From positions 1,426,001 through 1,490,000 of the forward strand of contig NZ_AP025943.1 in assembly GCF_026072915.1 (NCBI RefSeq): DNA of 64,000 nt, written 5' to 3'. A program made the position numbers and the translations under genes. The stretch's first letter is position 1. Each line of letters starts with the position of its first letter. The stretch comes from Akkermansia biwaensis. Its GTDB lineage: Bacteria > Verrucomicrobiota > Verrucomicrobiia > Verrucomicrobiales > Akkermansiaceae. The notes beneath the pieces are model-generated. The model searched no databases. It was given only the letters and a program-made list of their open reading frames with translations, and had not been told where the DNA came from. Below are positions 43,928 through 53,167 of the stretch, piece by piece.

Positions 43928-44547
43928 GCCGCACCGCCTCCTTTCCTTTCCGGCGGAGGTGGCGGCGTAAGGCCGTACCTCATGGGATGCCTGACTTTGG
44001 AACGCGCCTTCCGGGCCACCAGATGGACGGCGTCCTTCATGATGGAGCCCGCGGCGTGCAGCAGCATGCTTTCCCGGAGGGGAATGCGGGCTTTCATGAT
44101 GGACTTGTTGATCAGGTCCGGTTCCACATAGGGGTCCAGTTCATAACCCCACATGAAGCACGCCGTATCCGTCCGCACATCCAGCACCAGAACCAGGAGC
44201 CACTGAGGATCGAGGGGGCCCTGGTGGTTGGGGAACCCGGCTTCATCCACCGTCAGGTGGTTCATCATCCAGAAGCTGTGCGGAATCAGGGAAAAGGGCT
44301 CCAGAATATTGGGAAAATAGACGGAAAGAAGAACGGGGGGAATGCGGCGTTCCAGTTTTTCCAGCAGGGCGTTCAGCTTCACGCGGTCCTGCTGACGGAG
44401 CGCTCCCGCGTTGTCGCACACGCGGCGGTAGGGGATGGAATCCCTGCCGTATTTCTTGTCCAGATTTTCCAGGGAAAAGCCGCAGTGAGGGCACAATGAT
44501 TCCGCCCCGCGGTGGAAATTATGTAAACACTTCGGACAAGTCGGCAC
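43924..44547 (-). CDS. Zinc-ribbon protein with a TPM-like domain
   Basis: 207 aa. The N terminus has a zinc ribbon with CPKCLHN and CPHCGFSLE. The next part, RVCDNAGALRQQDRVKLNAL, resembles the start of TPM domains (proteins with a phosphatase-like fold linked to membrane assembly and photosystem II repair in other bacteria). A Pro-rich tail (TPPPPPERKGGG) ends the protein. It is first of a set of four genes, each overlapping the next by four bases. Role is inferred only from fold similarity. Confidence 0.6.
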   Translation of the reverse strand: MPTCPKCLHNFHRGAESLCPHCGFSLENLDKKYGRDSIPYRRVCDNAGALRQQDRVKLNALLEKLERRIPPVLLSVYFPNILEPFSLIPHSFWMMNHLTVDEAGFPNHQGPLDPQWLLVLVLDVRTDTACFMWGYELDPYVEPDLINKSIMKARIPLRESMLLHAAGSIMKDAVHLVARKARSKVRHPMRYGLTPPPPPERKGGGAA

Positions 44548-44613
44548 GAGGAAAGTTTAAGCACGAATTTCGCTGCCGAAAAGGCTAATTGTCAGAAAGA
44601 AATCGTGTATGTC

Positions 44614-45423
44614 TCAATCTTCCAGATTTTCTCTCGTCACGCGGTAGATGGCGGCGCATCTGGGGCAGGTGATTTCCAGTTCATTTTCCCCCTGGAACAA
44701 ATCTTTCTCCTTCTCCTGGAGCGCCTTGAGCGTTGGGAGTATGCGGTCCAGGGTACAGCCGCAGTAAAAACGGAAGCGGCGGGTTTCCAGCACGCGCGTA
44801 TTTTCGTTTTCTTCCAGGTGGGCCATCTTTTCCTGGTTGAGGGAATTGAGCCATTCCTCGTCGGCGTCCGGCTGGGCCGTCACCATCGTATAGCATTCGT
44901 CCGGCAGCTCGATGCAGCGCGCCGTTCTCTGTTCGCTCTGCTTGTAAAATTCCTCCACCCACTGGGCAGGGGATGCACCGGGAATGGGAACGACGGAATA
45001 ACGCGGCTCCTGACCCTTGCAGAGCATGGTGGAATACAGCGTATTCTCTTCCGGTTCTTTCACGTCCTGCGTGAAGACCCGGCCCACGACGGATTCCGTC
45101 AGGGATGAACCGGAAACAAACAGGTTGGCCACGACCGGAGTATTCAAATTGACCGTCCACGCATGCTGTTCCGCCCACGGGCGGGCAACCATGTACAGCG
45201 TAAAATAGGCCATCAGCTCTTTCAGCAGGCTGTCGTAAATCTCTTCATTGCGCAGGCCGTACTGCATGAGATGAAGATAGTAGTCCGTAAACAGGGGTGA
45301 GAACTTCGCCCTAAGCGCCAGGCAGTTGCGTCCGCGCACAAAGATAGATTCAACCGTAACGAATTCTTCTACCATTTCTTCGCTCATATAATGCAAATTC
45401 ATCCCTTTTACAGGGAAAATCAA
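44614..45423 (-). CDS. hslO: Hsp33-family redox-regulated chaperone
   Basis: Holdase chaperone switched on by oxidation. 269 aa from the first ATG; ATG 45402 or 45387 are also possible, and AGGAGG sits too close to the first ATG to decide. The C-terminal zinc centre is visible: FRFYCGCTLDRILPTLK (CxC) and EITCPRCAAIYR (CxxC), with a spacing like Hsp33. The N-terminal domain is typical for length but has low conservation by eye. It is separated from the TPM set by 66 bases on the same strand. A perfect 7-base stem hairpin (CAGGCCG/CGGCCTG) lies upstream at 45455-45471. Confidence 0.85.
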   Translation of the reverse strand: MIFPVKGMNLHYMSEEMVEEFVTVESIFVRGRNCLALRAKFSPLFTDYYLHLMQYGLRNEEIYDSLLKELMAYFTLYMVARPWAEQHAWTVNLNTPVVANLFVSGSSLTESVVGRVFTQDVKEPEENTLYSTMLCKGQEPRYSVVPIPGASPAQWVEEFYKQSEQRTARCIELPDECYTMVTAQPDADEEWLNSLNQEKMAHLEENENTRVLETRRFRFYCGCTLDRILPTLKALQEKEKDLFQGENELEITCPRCAAIYRVTRENLED

Positions 45424-45928
45424 TCATGCCTCCTGTCATCGCCGGCTATCATGACAGGCCGGAACGGCCTGTTCCGGGGAAATTGCGGGTATGTTACCCT
45501 CCTGAAAAGGAAGATGAAAAATGAAAAAGAATTCTTTCCGGAAGTACCTGGCAGGTTCCTTTTAATGATGGAACGGTTGAAACAAGGGGGGGCAGGAAGG
45601 GAGGAAAGCCGGGAACCTTGGGGATTTCCGGGACGCTGCGTTCGGAATCGGGCATTCCCGACGGATGAACTAACGTATTCTCCGGAGTGAGGATGGGACC
45701 GCCGCAGTCCCTGCGCCATTTCTTTTTTCATCCATGAAATGCGGCAAATGATCTTCCGCAACATGGACCGGAGGCGGCACCATAAAGAGGCGCGTAAACG
45801 CGAGACAAATCCCTGCGCACCAGCGTGGGAAAGTGAAAAGGAATTGCGAGGGACCAATAAGAAACAGGCCCTCTATTTGCACGCAATACAGCCTTTACCA
45901 TGCCTTTCCATGCGTTTAACATGTGTGC
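45424..45928. other. Divergent gap between hslO and the cyclophilin gene
   Basis: It should hold both promoters. A 7-base-pair hairpin is at 45455-45471. I found no protein-like frame and no RNA gene. Confidence 0.4.
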
Positions 45929-46432
45929 ATGGCAACCGACAAGAATATTACCATCCATACTTCCAAGGGAGACATCAAGCTGACGGTGTTCGCTTCCAAG
46001 ACACCCGTGACGGCGGCTTCCTTCCTGAACCTGGCTTCCCGCGGCTTTTACGACGGCCTCAAATTCCATCGCGTGATTCCGGATTTCATGATCCAGGGCG
46101 GCGATCCCACCGGAACGGGCATGGGAGGTCCCGGCTACCGTTTTGAAGACGAATGCCGCCCGGACCTCAAGCATGACGGCCCTGGCGTACTTTCCATGGC
46201 GAATGCGGGTCCCGGTACCAACGGCTCCCAGTTCTTCATCACTCATGTGCCTACCGACTGGCTGAACGGCAAGCACACCGTCTTCGGCAAAGTGACGGAA
46301 GGCCAGGACGTGGTGGACTCCATCAAGCAGGGGGATACTATTTCCCGCATCACGATTGAAGACGACACCGCCGACCTGTTCACGGAGCAGGCCGACCGCA
46401 TCGCCGCATGGAACAAGGTCCTCGGCAAATAA
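45929..46432 (+). CDS. Peptidyl-prolyl cis-trans isomerase, cyclophilin type
   Basis: Cytoplasmic proline isomerase that helps protein folding, 167 aa from ATG 45929 ([20 protein letters not shown]); the upstream ATG at 45923 adds two residues. Cyclophilin landmarks are visible: [20 protein letters not shown] with the catalytic Arg, [30 protein letters not shown], and GKHTVFGKV. There is no signal peptide. A long perfect inverted repeat follows. Confidence 0.95.
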   Translation: MATDKNITIHTSKGDIKLTVFASKTPVTAASFLNLASRGFYDGLKFHRVIPDFMIQGGDPTGTGMGGPGYRFEDECRPDLKHDGPGVLSMANAGPGTNGSQFFITHVPTDWLNGKHTVFGKVTEGQDVVDSIKQGDTISRITIEDDTADLFTEQADRIAAWNKVLGK

Positions 46433-46455
46433 GGATTAAAAGGAAAAACGGTGGA

Positions 46456-46496
46456 GGCGGCGCGGAAAACGTTCTTGGAACGTTTTCCGCGCCGCC
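46456..46496 (+). terminator. Perfect 19-base-pair inverted repeat after the cyclophilin gene
   Basis: GGCGGCGCGGAAAACGTTC pairs exactly with its complement across a three-base TTG loop. There is no T-tract, so it may act as a 3' end structure rather than a classical terminator. Confidence 0.6.
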
Positions 46497-46520
46497 TGTC
46501 CCGATGATTGATTCCGGCAC

Positions 46521-48497
46521 ATGGTTCTGGCCGTTCAAAATCTGCGCGTGCAATATGGCGCGCGCGTGTTGTTCAACGATCTCTCCTTCACGATTGAGGA
46601 CGGGGAGCGCATTGCCCTGGCGGGGCATAACGGCGCGGGCAAGTCCACGCTGATGAAATGCATTGCCGGCCTCAATGAGCCGGACTCCGGTTCCATCATT
46701 CATTCCAAACACTGCCAGGTGGGTTATTTGCCGCAGGAGGGCATTCACGTCCGGGGGCGCAAACTGGTTGACGAAGCCATGTCGGCTTTTGCGGACCTGA
46801 TGGACATTCAGCAGCGTATTGATGCGCTGACGCAGGACATGGCCGGGCTGGACCCCCGTTCAGCCGCCTATTCCGAGGTGCTCAATGAAATCGGGGAGCT
46901 GGAACTCGTGCTGCACGCCCATGACACCGCCCGTCTCCGGCCGCGGACGGAATCCATTCTACGCGGCCTCGGATTCAAGGACCGGGATTTCGACCGGGAC
47001 TGCGGGGAATTCTCCGGCGGCTGGCAAATGCGCATCGCGCTGGCGAAGCTTCTTCTCCGGGAGCCGGAAGTGCTGCTGCTGGACGAACCCACCAACCATT
47101 TGGATATCCAGTCCCAGCGATGGATGGAACAATACCTGCGCACCTACCGCGGAGCCATCGTAATCATCTCCCATGACGTGGCCCTGCTGGATTCCCTGGT
47201 TTCCCGGACCATCGCCTTTTATCATGGCCGTGCGGAGGAATATGCGGGGAACTTTTCCTACTTCCTGAAGGAAAGCGAGCTGAGGAAGGAAATCCTTCTG
47301 CGCCAGAAAAAGGCCCAGGACCGGGAAATAGCCAAAACGAAGGAATTCATCGACCGCTTCCGCTACAAGGCCACGAAGGCTTCTCTGGTGCAGTCCCGCA
47401 TCAAGCAGTTGGAAAAAGTGGAACTGATTGAGGTGGAGGAAGACGATGCCGTGATGGACTTTCACTTCCCCACTCCCCCGGCGGGAGGTCATTCCGTCGT
47501 CAAGCTGGAAAAGGTTTCCAAAAATTACGGCCCCATTTCCATTCTGGACAACTTCGACTTTGAAATCGTCAAGGGCGACCGGATTGCCATCGTGGGCGTG
47601 AACGGAGCGGGCAAGTCCACCTTTTCCCGCCTTGTCTCCGGCGGAGAGGAACCGACTGCGGGCCGCGTCACGATGGGCCACCACACCCGGATCGCCTTCT
47701 TTTCCCAGACCCACGCCGACGATCTGAACCCGGACAAGACGGTGCTGGAATGCGTGGAAGCGGCCGCAACGCGGGAATCCGCCCCCATGGTGCGGAACCT
47801 GCTGGGCTGTTTCCTGTTCCGGGGGGACGACGTGCATAAAAGCGTGGGCGTGCTGTCCGGTGGAGAACGCTCCCGCGTGGCCCTGGTCTGCATGCTGCTG
47901 CATCCCGCCAATTTCCTGATTCTGGACGAACCGACGAACCATTTGGACATTCAGTCCCAGCAGGTTCTTCAAAAAGCCCTGGCCGAATATCCGGGTTCCT
48001 ACTGCATCGTTTCCCACAACCGCAGCTTTCTGGACCCCATTGTTACCAAGGTGCTGGAATTCGTGCCGGGGGAAAAGCCGCGCCTGTACATAGGCAACGT
48101 ATCCGATTATTTGGAAAAGGTGGAGCGCGACCAGGCCCTGGGCGCTGCAGCGCGTTCTGCCGCCGCCGGAGGAACGGAGCAGGGCGGCGGAGGGGATCGG
48201 AAGGCACGCAGGCGCATGGAGGCGGAAATCCGCCAGAAAAAGACGCGCCTGCTTCGTCCCCTCCAGGAAAAACTGGAAGGCCTGGAAGCGGAAATAAGCC
48301 GTCTTGAAACGGAAAAAACGGACATTACGACCCGTCTGGAACAGCCGGAAACAGCGGCGGACACGGATGCGGTGATGGAATTGACCATGCGTTTCCAGCA
48401 GGCGGACCGCCAGCTGGAAGCCTGTTTCTCCCAATGGGCGGAACTTTCCGAAGAAATTGAGGAGACGGAAGCCCGCATTGAGGCGGAAACCGTCTGA
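46521..48497 (+). CDS. ABC-F family ATPase with long C-terminal coiled coil
   Basis: 658 aa. Two ATP cassettes: Walker A GHNGAGKSTLMK and GVNGAGKSTFSR, signature FSGGWQMRIALAK and LSGGERSRVAL, Walker B VLLLDEPTNHLD and FLILDEPTNHLD. The C-terminal 130 residues form a coiled coil (KLEGLEAEISRLETEKTDI, then EEIEETEARIEAE) as in Uup/YheS-type ABC-F proteins. Probably acts on ribosomes or branched DNA intermediates. It ends 50 bases before a two-way terminator. It differs from the ABC-F at 22442 by this C-terminal extension. Confidence 0.9.
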   Translation: MVLAVQNLRVQYGARVLFNDLSFTIEDGERIALAGHNGAGKSTLMKCIAGLNEPDSGSIIHSKHCQVGYLPQEGIHVRGRKLVDEAMSAFADLMDIQQRIDALTQDMAGLDPRSAAYSEVLNEIGELELVLHAHDTARLRPRTESILRGLGFKDRDFDRDCGEFSGGWQMRIALAKLLLREPEVLLLDEPTNHLDIQSQRWMEQYLRTYRGAIVIISHDVALLDSLVSRTIAFYHGRAEEYAGNFSYFLKESELRKEILLRQKKAQDREIAKTKEFIDRFRYKATKASLVQSRIKQLEKVELIEVEEDDAVMDFHFPTPPAGGHSVVKLEKVSKNYGPISILDNFDFEIVKGDRIAIVGVNGAGKSTFSRLVSGGEEPTAGRVTMGHHTRIAFFSQTHADDLNPDKTVLECVEAAATRESAPMVRNLLGCFLFRGDDVHKSVGVLSGGERSRVALVCMLLHPANFLILDEPTNHLDIQSQQVLQKALAEYPGSYCIVSHNRSFLDPIVTKVLEFVPGEKPRLYIGNVSDYLEKVERDQALGAAARSAAAGGTEQGGGGDRKARRRMEAEIRQKKTRLLRPLQEKLEGLEAEISRLETEKTDITTRLEQPETAADTDAVMELTMRFQQADRQLEACFSQWAELSEEIEETEARIEAETV

Positions 48498-48546
48498 GGC
48501 AGTTTTTATCAAACACGGATTCCTGTGGAGAAATCCCCGGGAATGG

Positions 48547-48576
48547 AAAATCCGCTCCAAGCCTGGAGCGGATTTT
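48547..48576. terminator. Bidirectional terminator
   Basis: AAAATCCGCTCCA pairs with TGGAGCGGATTTT across a four-base loop, with A and T runs on both sides. It lies between the ABC-F gene (plus) and the PEP-CTERM fragment (minus) and can serve both. Confidence 0.85.
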
Positions 48577-48600
48577 CACAAAGGCTTTTATAAGATGAAT

Positions 48601-49113
48601 TTATTTTTTGCGGCGGCGCATCAGCAGAAAAGCCATTCCGGCCAGACCTGAGGAAGCGGTGGCCGGTTCCGGGACAGCCAGGCCTTCTCCGGACAATTGG
48701 AAGTTGCTCATCAGCACACCCTGGTTGCTGCCGGTAACGCTATCGGTGGAAGCCAGAAATACCAGGTCCTGGTCGATTCCGGCATCTCTCATTGCTGATA
48801 CCTCTTCCGCCGTAAATGTCATTTGAACATAAATGGAACTAGAAACAGAAAGCAGATTGTCTCCCGTTTTACTGTTGTAAGTAAGGGATTGCAGGGTTTC
48901 GCCCCCATTCATCAGGAAGAAACTGAAGGCATGATTTTTGTTGTTGTTTCCTGCGGAAGTAAGCTTGAGATCAAAGGAAAAGGTCAAATCTCCGGTGCAT
49001 GTCGCCAGGGTGGAGTGAATGCCGCCTGCTACAGACGTCATGTTATTCGGAGAACCGCCAGTCACCAGAGTAACTCCGTCAGACGGACTAGTAGAGTCGC
49101 CGACGTTAACCAT
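48601..49113 (-). pseudogene. 5'-truncated PEP-CTERM protein gene
   Basis: The frame gives 170 aa ending in VPEPATASSGLAGMAFLLMR plus basic residues, a normal PEP-CTERM tail. The middle reads like an exported beta-rich domain (LTFSFDLKLTSAGNNNKNHA). It has no signal peptide. Reading further upstream in frame gives nine more sensible codons (about KIPCNFLS) and then a TAA, so the 5' end has been lost or shifted. Without a signal the product would not be exported. Upstream sequence up to 49300 does not restore a signal in another frame. Confidence 0.7.
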
Positions 49114-49303
49114 GGACAGGAAGTTGCATGGTATTTTTTCTTATCTTCCTGTTTATCCTACAGAATTTCCTTTTTCTCATCATTTAATGTTGATTCCAGA
49201 TTTAGAATCCGGGGAAAGAAAATCCCTGCTGTTCTCTTCTATATATCAATATGTAAATGAATTCAGCGGTCTTTCTCGAAAGGGCCTTACTGATTTGCTG
49301 TAT

Positions 49304-50191
49304 TCAGCCTTTTTTCCTGTATTCGGAAATCATGACGCCGCAAAGGGTCAGAAGAATCCCCGTTATGGAAATCCATGTCAGGGTTTCCCCCAGGATGAGA
49401 GCGGAAGCTATCACGGCCACGACAGGGACCATGTAAATGTAAACGCTGGATTTGACGGCTCCCAGCACTTCCACCACCCGGCTCCAGGCCAGGAAGCACA
49501 GGGCGGAGGCAAAGAAGCCCAGATACAGCAGGTTCGCGGCGTTGACGGGCCGGATGAACAGATCCCAGTCAAAGTTCACCGGCAGCAGGAACAGAGCCGG
49601 CACCATCATCACGATGCCGTAGAAGAAAATGCGGCGCGTGCAGGTTACCATGTTGGACGTGTTGACACCGATTTTCTTCATCAGGATAGAATAAACCGCC
49701 CAGACAAAGGCTGCTCCCAGGGCCAGCAGGTCGCCTGCCGGATTCAATTCCAGAACGAAAGCCCCATTCGCCATGATGAGGAAAATGCCTGAAAACGCGG
49801 CGACAAAGCCTAGGAAGAATCGCGGCGTGAACCGTTCCCCCTTGATCAGGAAGTGGGCCAGGAGGGCTGTGAAGAACGGCACCACGGCCACGATGATTCC
49901 CACGTTGGAAGCCAGCGTGTACGTCAGGGCGATGTTTTCCAGCAGGAAATACAGGGTGACTCCCGTCAAACCGGCCCCGGCAAACAGGAATTCCTTTTTC
50001 CAGCCGGAGAAAGGCATCCAGCGAGGTTTCAGGCACCAGAGAAAGGCATAGCCGATAACAAAGCGCGTGAAGAGCACTGTAACGGGTGTGAAGTCCTGCA
50101 GCAGCACTTTGGTGGAGACGAAGGTTGTGCCCCAGATCAGGATAGTCAGCAGGGCGGCAATGTGCCCAAGGGTTTTTTGGCGGCGCGGCAT
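49304..50191 (-). CDS. EamA/DMT-superfamily transporter
   Basis: Inner-membrane permease with about ten helices in two repeats. From ATG 50191 (MPRRQKTLGHIAALLTILIW) it has 295 aa, the usual family length; the frame to 50251 adds residues that lack helix character. The first repeat opens with WGTTFVSTKVLL and the second has GAAFVWAVYSILMKKIG, both typical EamA patterns. Exports or imports an unknown small metabolite or amino acid. Stands alone on the minus strand. Confidence 0.85.
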   Translation of the reverse strand: MPRRQKTLGHIAALLTILIWGTTFVSTKVLLQDFTPVTVLFTRFVIGYAFLWCLKPRWMPFSGWKKEFLFAGAGLTGVTLYFLLENIALTYTLASNVGIIVAVVPFFTALLAHFLIKGERFTPRFFLGFVAAFSGIFLIMANGAFVLELNPAGDLLALGAAFVWAVYSILMKKIGVNTSNMVTCTRRIFFYGIVMMVPALFLLPVNFDWDLFIRPVNAANLLYLGFFASALCFLAWSRVVEVLGAVKSSVYIYMVPVVAVIASALILGETLTWISITGILLTLCGVMISEYRKKG

Positions 50192-50334
50192 GAAAAAGGG
50201 GCGGAAAAAGCTCGGCGCATTCTGTAGGCCCTTGCGGGCATGATCAACCACAAATATTCCTGAGCTCTGGAAAGGGCACTGATATTTCAGTCATCCCGGA
50301 ATATTCGTCAGGGAGTGCTTTATTGACGGAAAAG

Positions 50335-50366
50335 AAAAAGCCGTTTTCCCGTGGGAGAAAACGGCG
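50335..50366 (-). terminator. Terminator of the PEP-CTERM gene at 50.4 kb
   Basis: On the minus strand GCCGTTTTC pairs with GAAAACGGC across an eight-base loop, followed by TTTTTC. It lies 24 bases after the gene. Confidence 0.85.
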
Positions 50367-50389
50367 TTGAAATTTTCAAAGACGGGAAT

Positions 50390-51184
50390 CTATTTTCTCC
50401 TCCTGCGCATAAGCAGGGAAGCCAGCCCCAGCAGGCTCAGGGAAGCGGAGGCCGGTTCCGGAACCAGCTCGGCAGGCATGGCATGCTGGCTCAGGTAGGC
50501 GAAATCGTTGCCATTGAGCACGCCGTCATAAACGGCCACGTTGTCTATATAGACCTGGGAATTAGTAGCGGCATGTTCGCCTCCGCCTCTGATGCCGGTA
50601 ACGAGGGTGGAATCTGAAAGACCGGTCGTGATGGAATTAGTCAACTGGCCGTTTTTGTACACATTCATTTTGTCGCCTTGGAAGGTCAGACCCAGGTAAT
50701 CCCAGTTGCCGGGGTCTGCCTGGAAGAGAAGAGTTCCTTGCGGAATACCTATGTCGGCCCCGTTGTAAATCACCCACTGGTTGGAAGAAGTCATTTCCAC
50801 CCTGATGGTTGTGGTGCCGAATGTGATGGAAAGGGCATTCTGCCAGACGGGATTGTTGCCGTTTTTCAGATGGAGACCGACGCTGAACCCGGTGGAAAGG
50901 TTGATGCCGTCAATGCCGCTGCTGCTGCTGATATTGAATGTTCCGCCGTTGACCCGGTGGGCATAGCCTCCATCGGCAAGGGGAAGATCGTCTCCACTCC
51001 AGTTGATGTATCCGTTTGTTCTGCCTATGGCGGTTGTTCCGCTCCCCAGATTGGTTAAATTTTGTTCATTTAAATCATTGAAATCCAGACCATAAAGTAG
51101 GGTGGAGGCATCGGCGTTGGAAGCCAGGAATGTTGCAGCCACCATGACGCTGGAGAAAAATATAGTCACCAAGCTTTTGCGCAT
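50390..51184 (-). CDS. PEP-CTERM protein with a LamG-like domain
   Basis: 264 aa with a signal peptide (MRKSLVTIFFSSVMVAATFL) and the tail LVPEPASASLSLLGLASLLM followed by Arg and Lys. The centre looks like a concanavalin/LamG jelly-roll, with segments such as GFSVGLHLKNGNNPVWQNAL and VYIDNVAVYDGVLNGND. Probably an exosortase-processed surface or matrix protein that binds a glycan. Function unproven. The tail is PEPAS rather than PEPAT, a minor variant. Confidence 0.85.
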   Translation of the reverse strand: MRKSLVTIFFSSVMVAATFLASNADASTLLYGLDFNDLNEQNLTNLGSGTTAIGRTNGYINWSGDDLPLADGGYAHRVNGGTFNISSSSGIDGINLSTGFSVGLHLKNGNNPVWQNALSITFGTTTIRVEMTSSNQWVIYNGADIGIPQGTLLFQADPGNWDYLGLTFQGDKMNVYKNGQLTNSITTGLSDSTLVTGIRGGGEHAATNSQVYIDNVAVYDGVLNGNDFAYLSQHAMPAELVPEPASASLSLLGLASLLMRRRRK

Positions 51185-51553
51185 GGCCGGATCAAAGCGA
51201 ATTTGTAATCCGGAAAAGATTTCAACTTAATTTAAAAAACATATAAAACATTGATGATAATGTTATTGAATATTCATCCCCATAATCCCTTCCTGTTTCA
51301 CAAGTTTTTTATTTTGCTTTTTCCAACTTTTTTAAAGCGCTTTGCATCAAAAATTGTCGTTGACTCCGGATTACAAATTCGTTGATGGAAAGTGATTTTA
51401 ATATTTAAGAAAAAGAGAACCTTTCCGAAAAAGAACGGTTTTGTTTTTTGGTTATGAGCCTGAAAACCCGTTTAAAGTGTTTTAATTGAAGTAATCAATT
51501 AAGTAATGAATACGAAAGGAAGGGTGCAGGTCAGCTTCTTTTTGTCCTGATCG
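51185..51553. other. A/T-rich gap upstream of the LamG-like PEP-CTERM gene
   Basis: Strongly A/T-rich for this genome, with several T-tracts and no open frames. Likely contains the promoter for the PEP-CTERM gene. No RNA gene recognised. Confidence 0.4.
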
Positions 51554-51592
51554 AAAAAGATCCGGGCAATACTGGAAAAGTATTACCCGGAT
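51554..51592 (-). terminator. Terminator of cysS
   Basis: On the minus strand ATCCGGGTAATAC pairs with GTATTGCCCGGAT (one G:T-type mismatch) across a seven-base loop, followed by CTTTTTC. Confidence 0.85.
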
Positions 51593-51632
51593 TCATGATT
51601 GGTGCTTAAAGAATTGTCAGGAATATCCCGTC

Positions 51633-53048
51633 TTAGTTCCTGACGATGTCGTAGCCGTCCTTCCGGTCCTTGATGGTCCAGCCCCGGGCCGTCACTTCCG
51701 CCCGGAGACGGTCGGCTTCCGCCCAGTCCCTGTTCTGCTTGGCCTGCCAGCGCTGTTCCGCCAGCGTGCGCACTTCCTCCGGTGCTTCTTCCTTCTCCTC
51801 TTCCGGCAGGATGATGCCGAAGGCATTCAGGATGAAATGGAACGCGTGCCGCATATGAAGCGCTTCTTCCGGAGACAGGGAGGAAACGTCCGCCTTTTTT
51901 ATGGCGGTGAAAACGTGACCCAGGGCTTCCGGAGTGTTCAGGTCGTCGTTCAGGCTGTCCCAGGCAGGCTGGAAAATCCCAGGTTCGGAACGCAGCGTGC
52001 GGAACTCGTCATAGGAAGGGACGGTGTCCGTTCCCGCGGCGGTCCGGAGTTGTGCGTCGAATTTGGCCATGCGGTTCAGGGCGGCTTTTGCATCCTCCAG
52101 GGAGGAAAGAGTGAAATTCAGCGGCCGCCGGTAGTAGCCGCCGGCCAGCACGTAGCGTACGGCTTCCGCTTTATGACCCAGCTTCGCCAGATCTTCCAGC
52201 GTGTACATGTTGCCCAGGGACTTGGACATTTTGCCGCCGTCCACCAGCAGGTGGGCAATATGGAACCACAGGCGCGCAAAGCCGCCTCCGCAGGCGCAGC
52301 GCGATTGGGCTACTTCGTTCTCATGATGGGGGAAGACGAGGTCCACACCGCCGGAATGAAGGTCGAAATCATTGCCGAAGTATTTATGGATCATTGCGGA
52401 GCATTCCAGGTGCCAGCCAGGGCGTCCTTCTCCCCACGGGGACGGCCAGTAGTTGTCTCCGTCTTCCGGCCGGCGGCTTTTCCAAAGCACGAAATCCGCC
52501 ACGGAATCCTTTTCATACTCGTCTGCATTGGAACGGGCGTTGGCGGTTTTGCCGAGGTCCAGTTCCCGCTTGTCCAGATGGGAAAGACTGCCGTATTCCG
52601 GGAAAGAGGAAATCCTGAAATACACGGACCCGTCTTCGGAAGGGTAGGCGTGGCCTTTTTCCACAAGGGCTTTCACCATTTCTATCTGCTCCGGAATGTG
52701 GGCGACGGCGGAGGGTTCCACATGCGGGGGGAGGCAGTTGAGGGCCTGGCAGTCCCGGTGGAACTTGTCCGCCCATGTGGCGGTGAATTCCGCCAGAGTG
52801 ACGGCCGCCTTGCGGGAGTCGCGGATGGTTTTGTCATCCACGTCCGTCAGGTTGCGGACATGTGTGGTGGCCGTTCCTCCCAGTTCCACAACGCGGCGGA
52901 ACACATCCTGCATGATGAAGGTGCGGAAATTGCCGATGTGGGCGGGAGCATACACCGTGGGACCGCAGCAGTAGAAGCGCAGCGTTTTTCCGTCCATTGG
53001 GGAAATCTCCTGTGCCTTCCGGGTGCGGGTATCGTAAAGGTGTAACAT
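51633..53048 (-). CDS. cysS: Cysteinyl-tRNA synthetase
   Basis: Charges tRNA-Cys, 471 aa, standard length. The class I HIGH-type motif is [10 protein letters not shown] near residue 35. A zinc-binding Cys (CCGPTVY) precedes it, [18 protein letters not shown] is the conserved helix, and KMSKS is in [12 protein letters not shown]. It lies 119 bases downstream of the GH20 gene's stop on the same strand but is probably transcribed separately. It has its own terminator. Confidence 0.96.
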   Translation of the reverse strand: MLHLYDTRTRKAQEISPMDGKTLRFYCCGPTVYAPAHIGNFRTFIMQDVFRRVVELGGTATTHVRNLTDVDDKTIRDSRKAAVTLAEFTATWADKFHRDCQALNCLPPHVEPSAVAHIPEQIEMVKALVEKGHAYPSEDGSVYFRISSFPEYGSLSHLDKRELDLGKTANARSNADEYEKDSVADFVLWKSRRPEDGDNYWPSPWGEGRPGWHLECSAMIHKYFGNDFDLHSGGVDLVFPHHENEVAQSRCACGGGFARLWFHIAHLLVDGGKMSKSLGNMYTLEDLAKLGHKAEAVRYVLAGGYYRRPLNFTLSSLEDAKAALNRMAKFDAQLRTAAGTDTVPSYDEFRTLRSEPGIFQPAWDSLNDDLNTPEALGHVFTAIKKADVSSLSPEEALHMRHAFHFILNAFGIILPEEEKEEAPEEVRTLAEQRWQAKQNRDWAEADRLRAEVTARGWTIKDRKDGYDIVRN

Positions 53049-53167
53049 GGCGGGACGATTAGAAGGGAAGAGCCGCGTCCGGTCAAGCGGGAAAAAAAGA
53101 ACGGGGACATGCGGTTGCCCGTGTCCCCGTCCTGAATGAATCGAATGGCTCTGAAAGGGTGGAAAAA

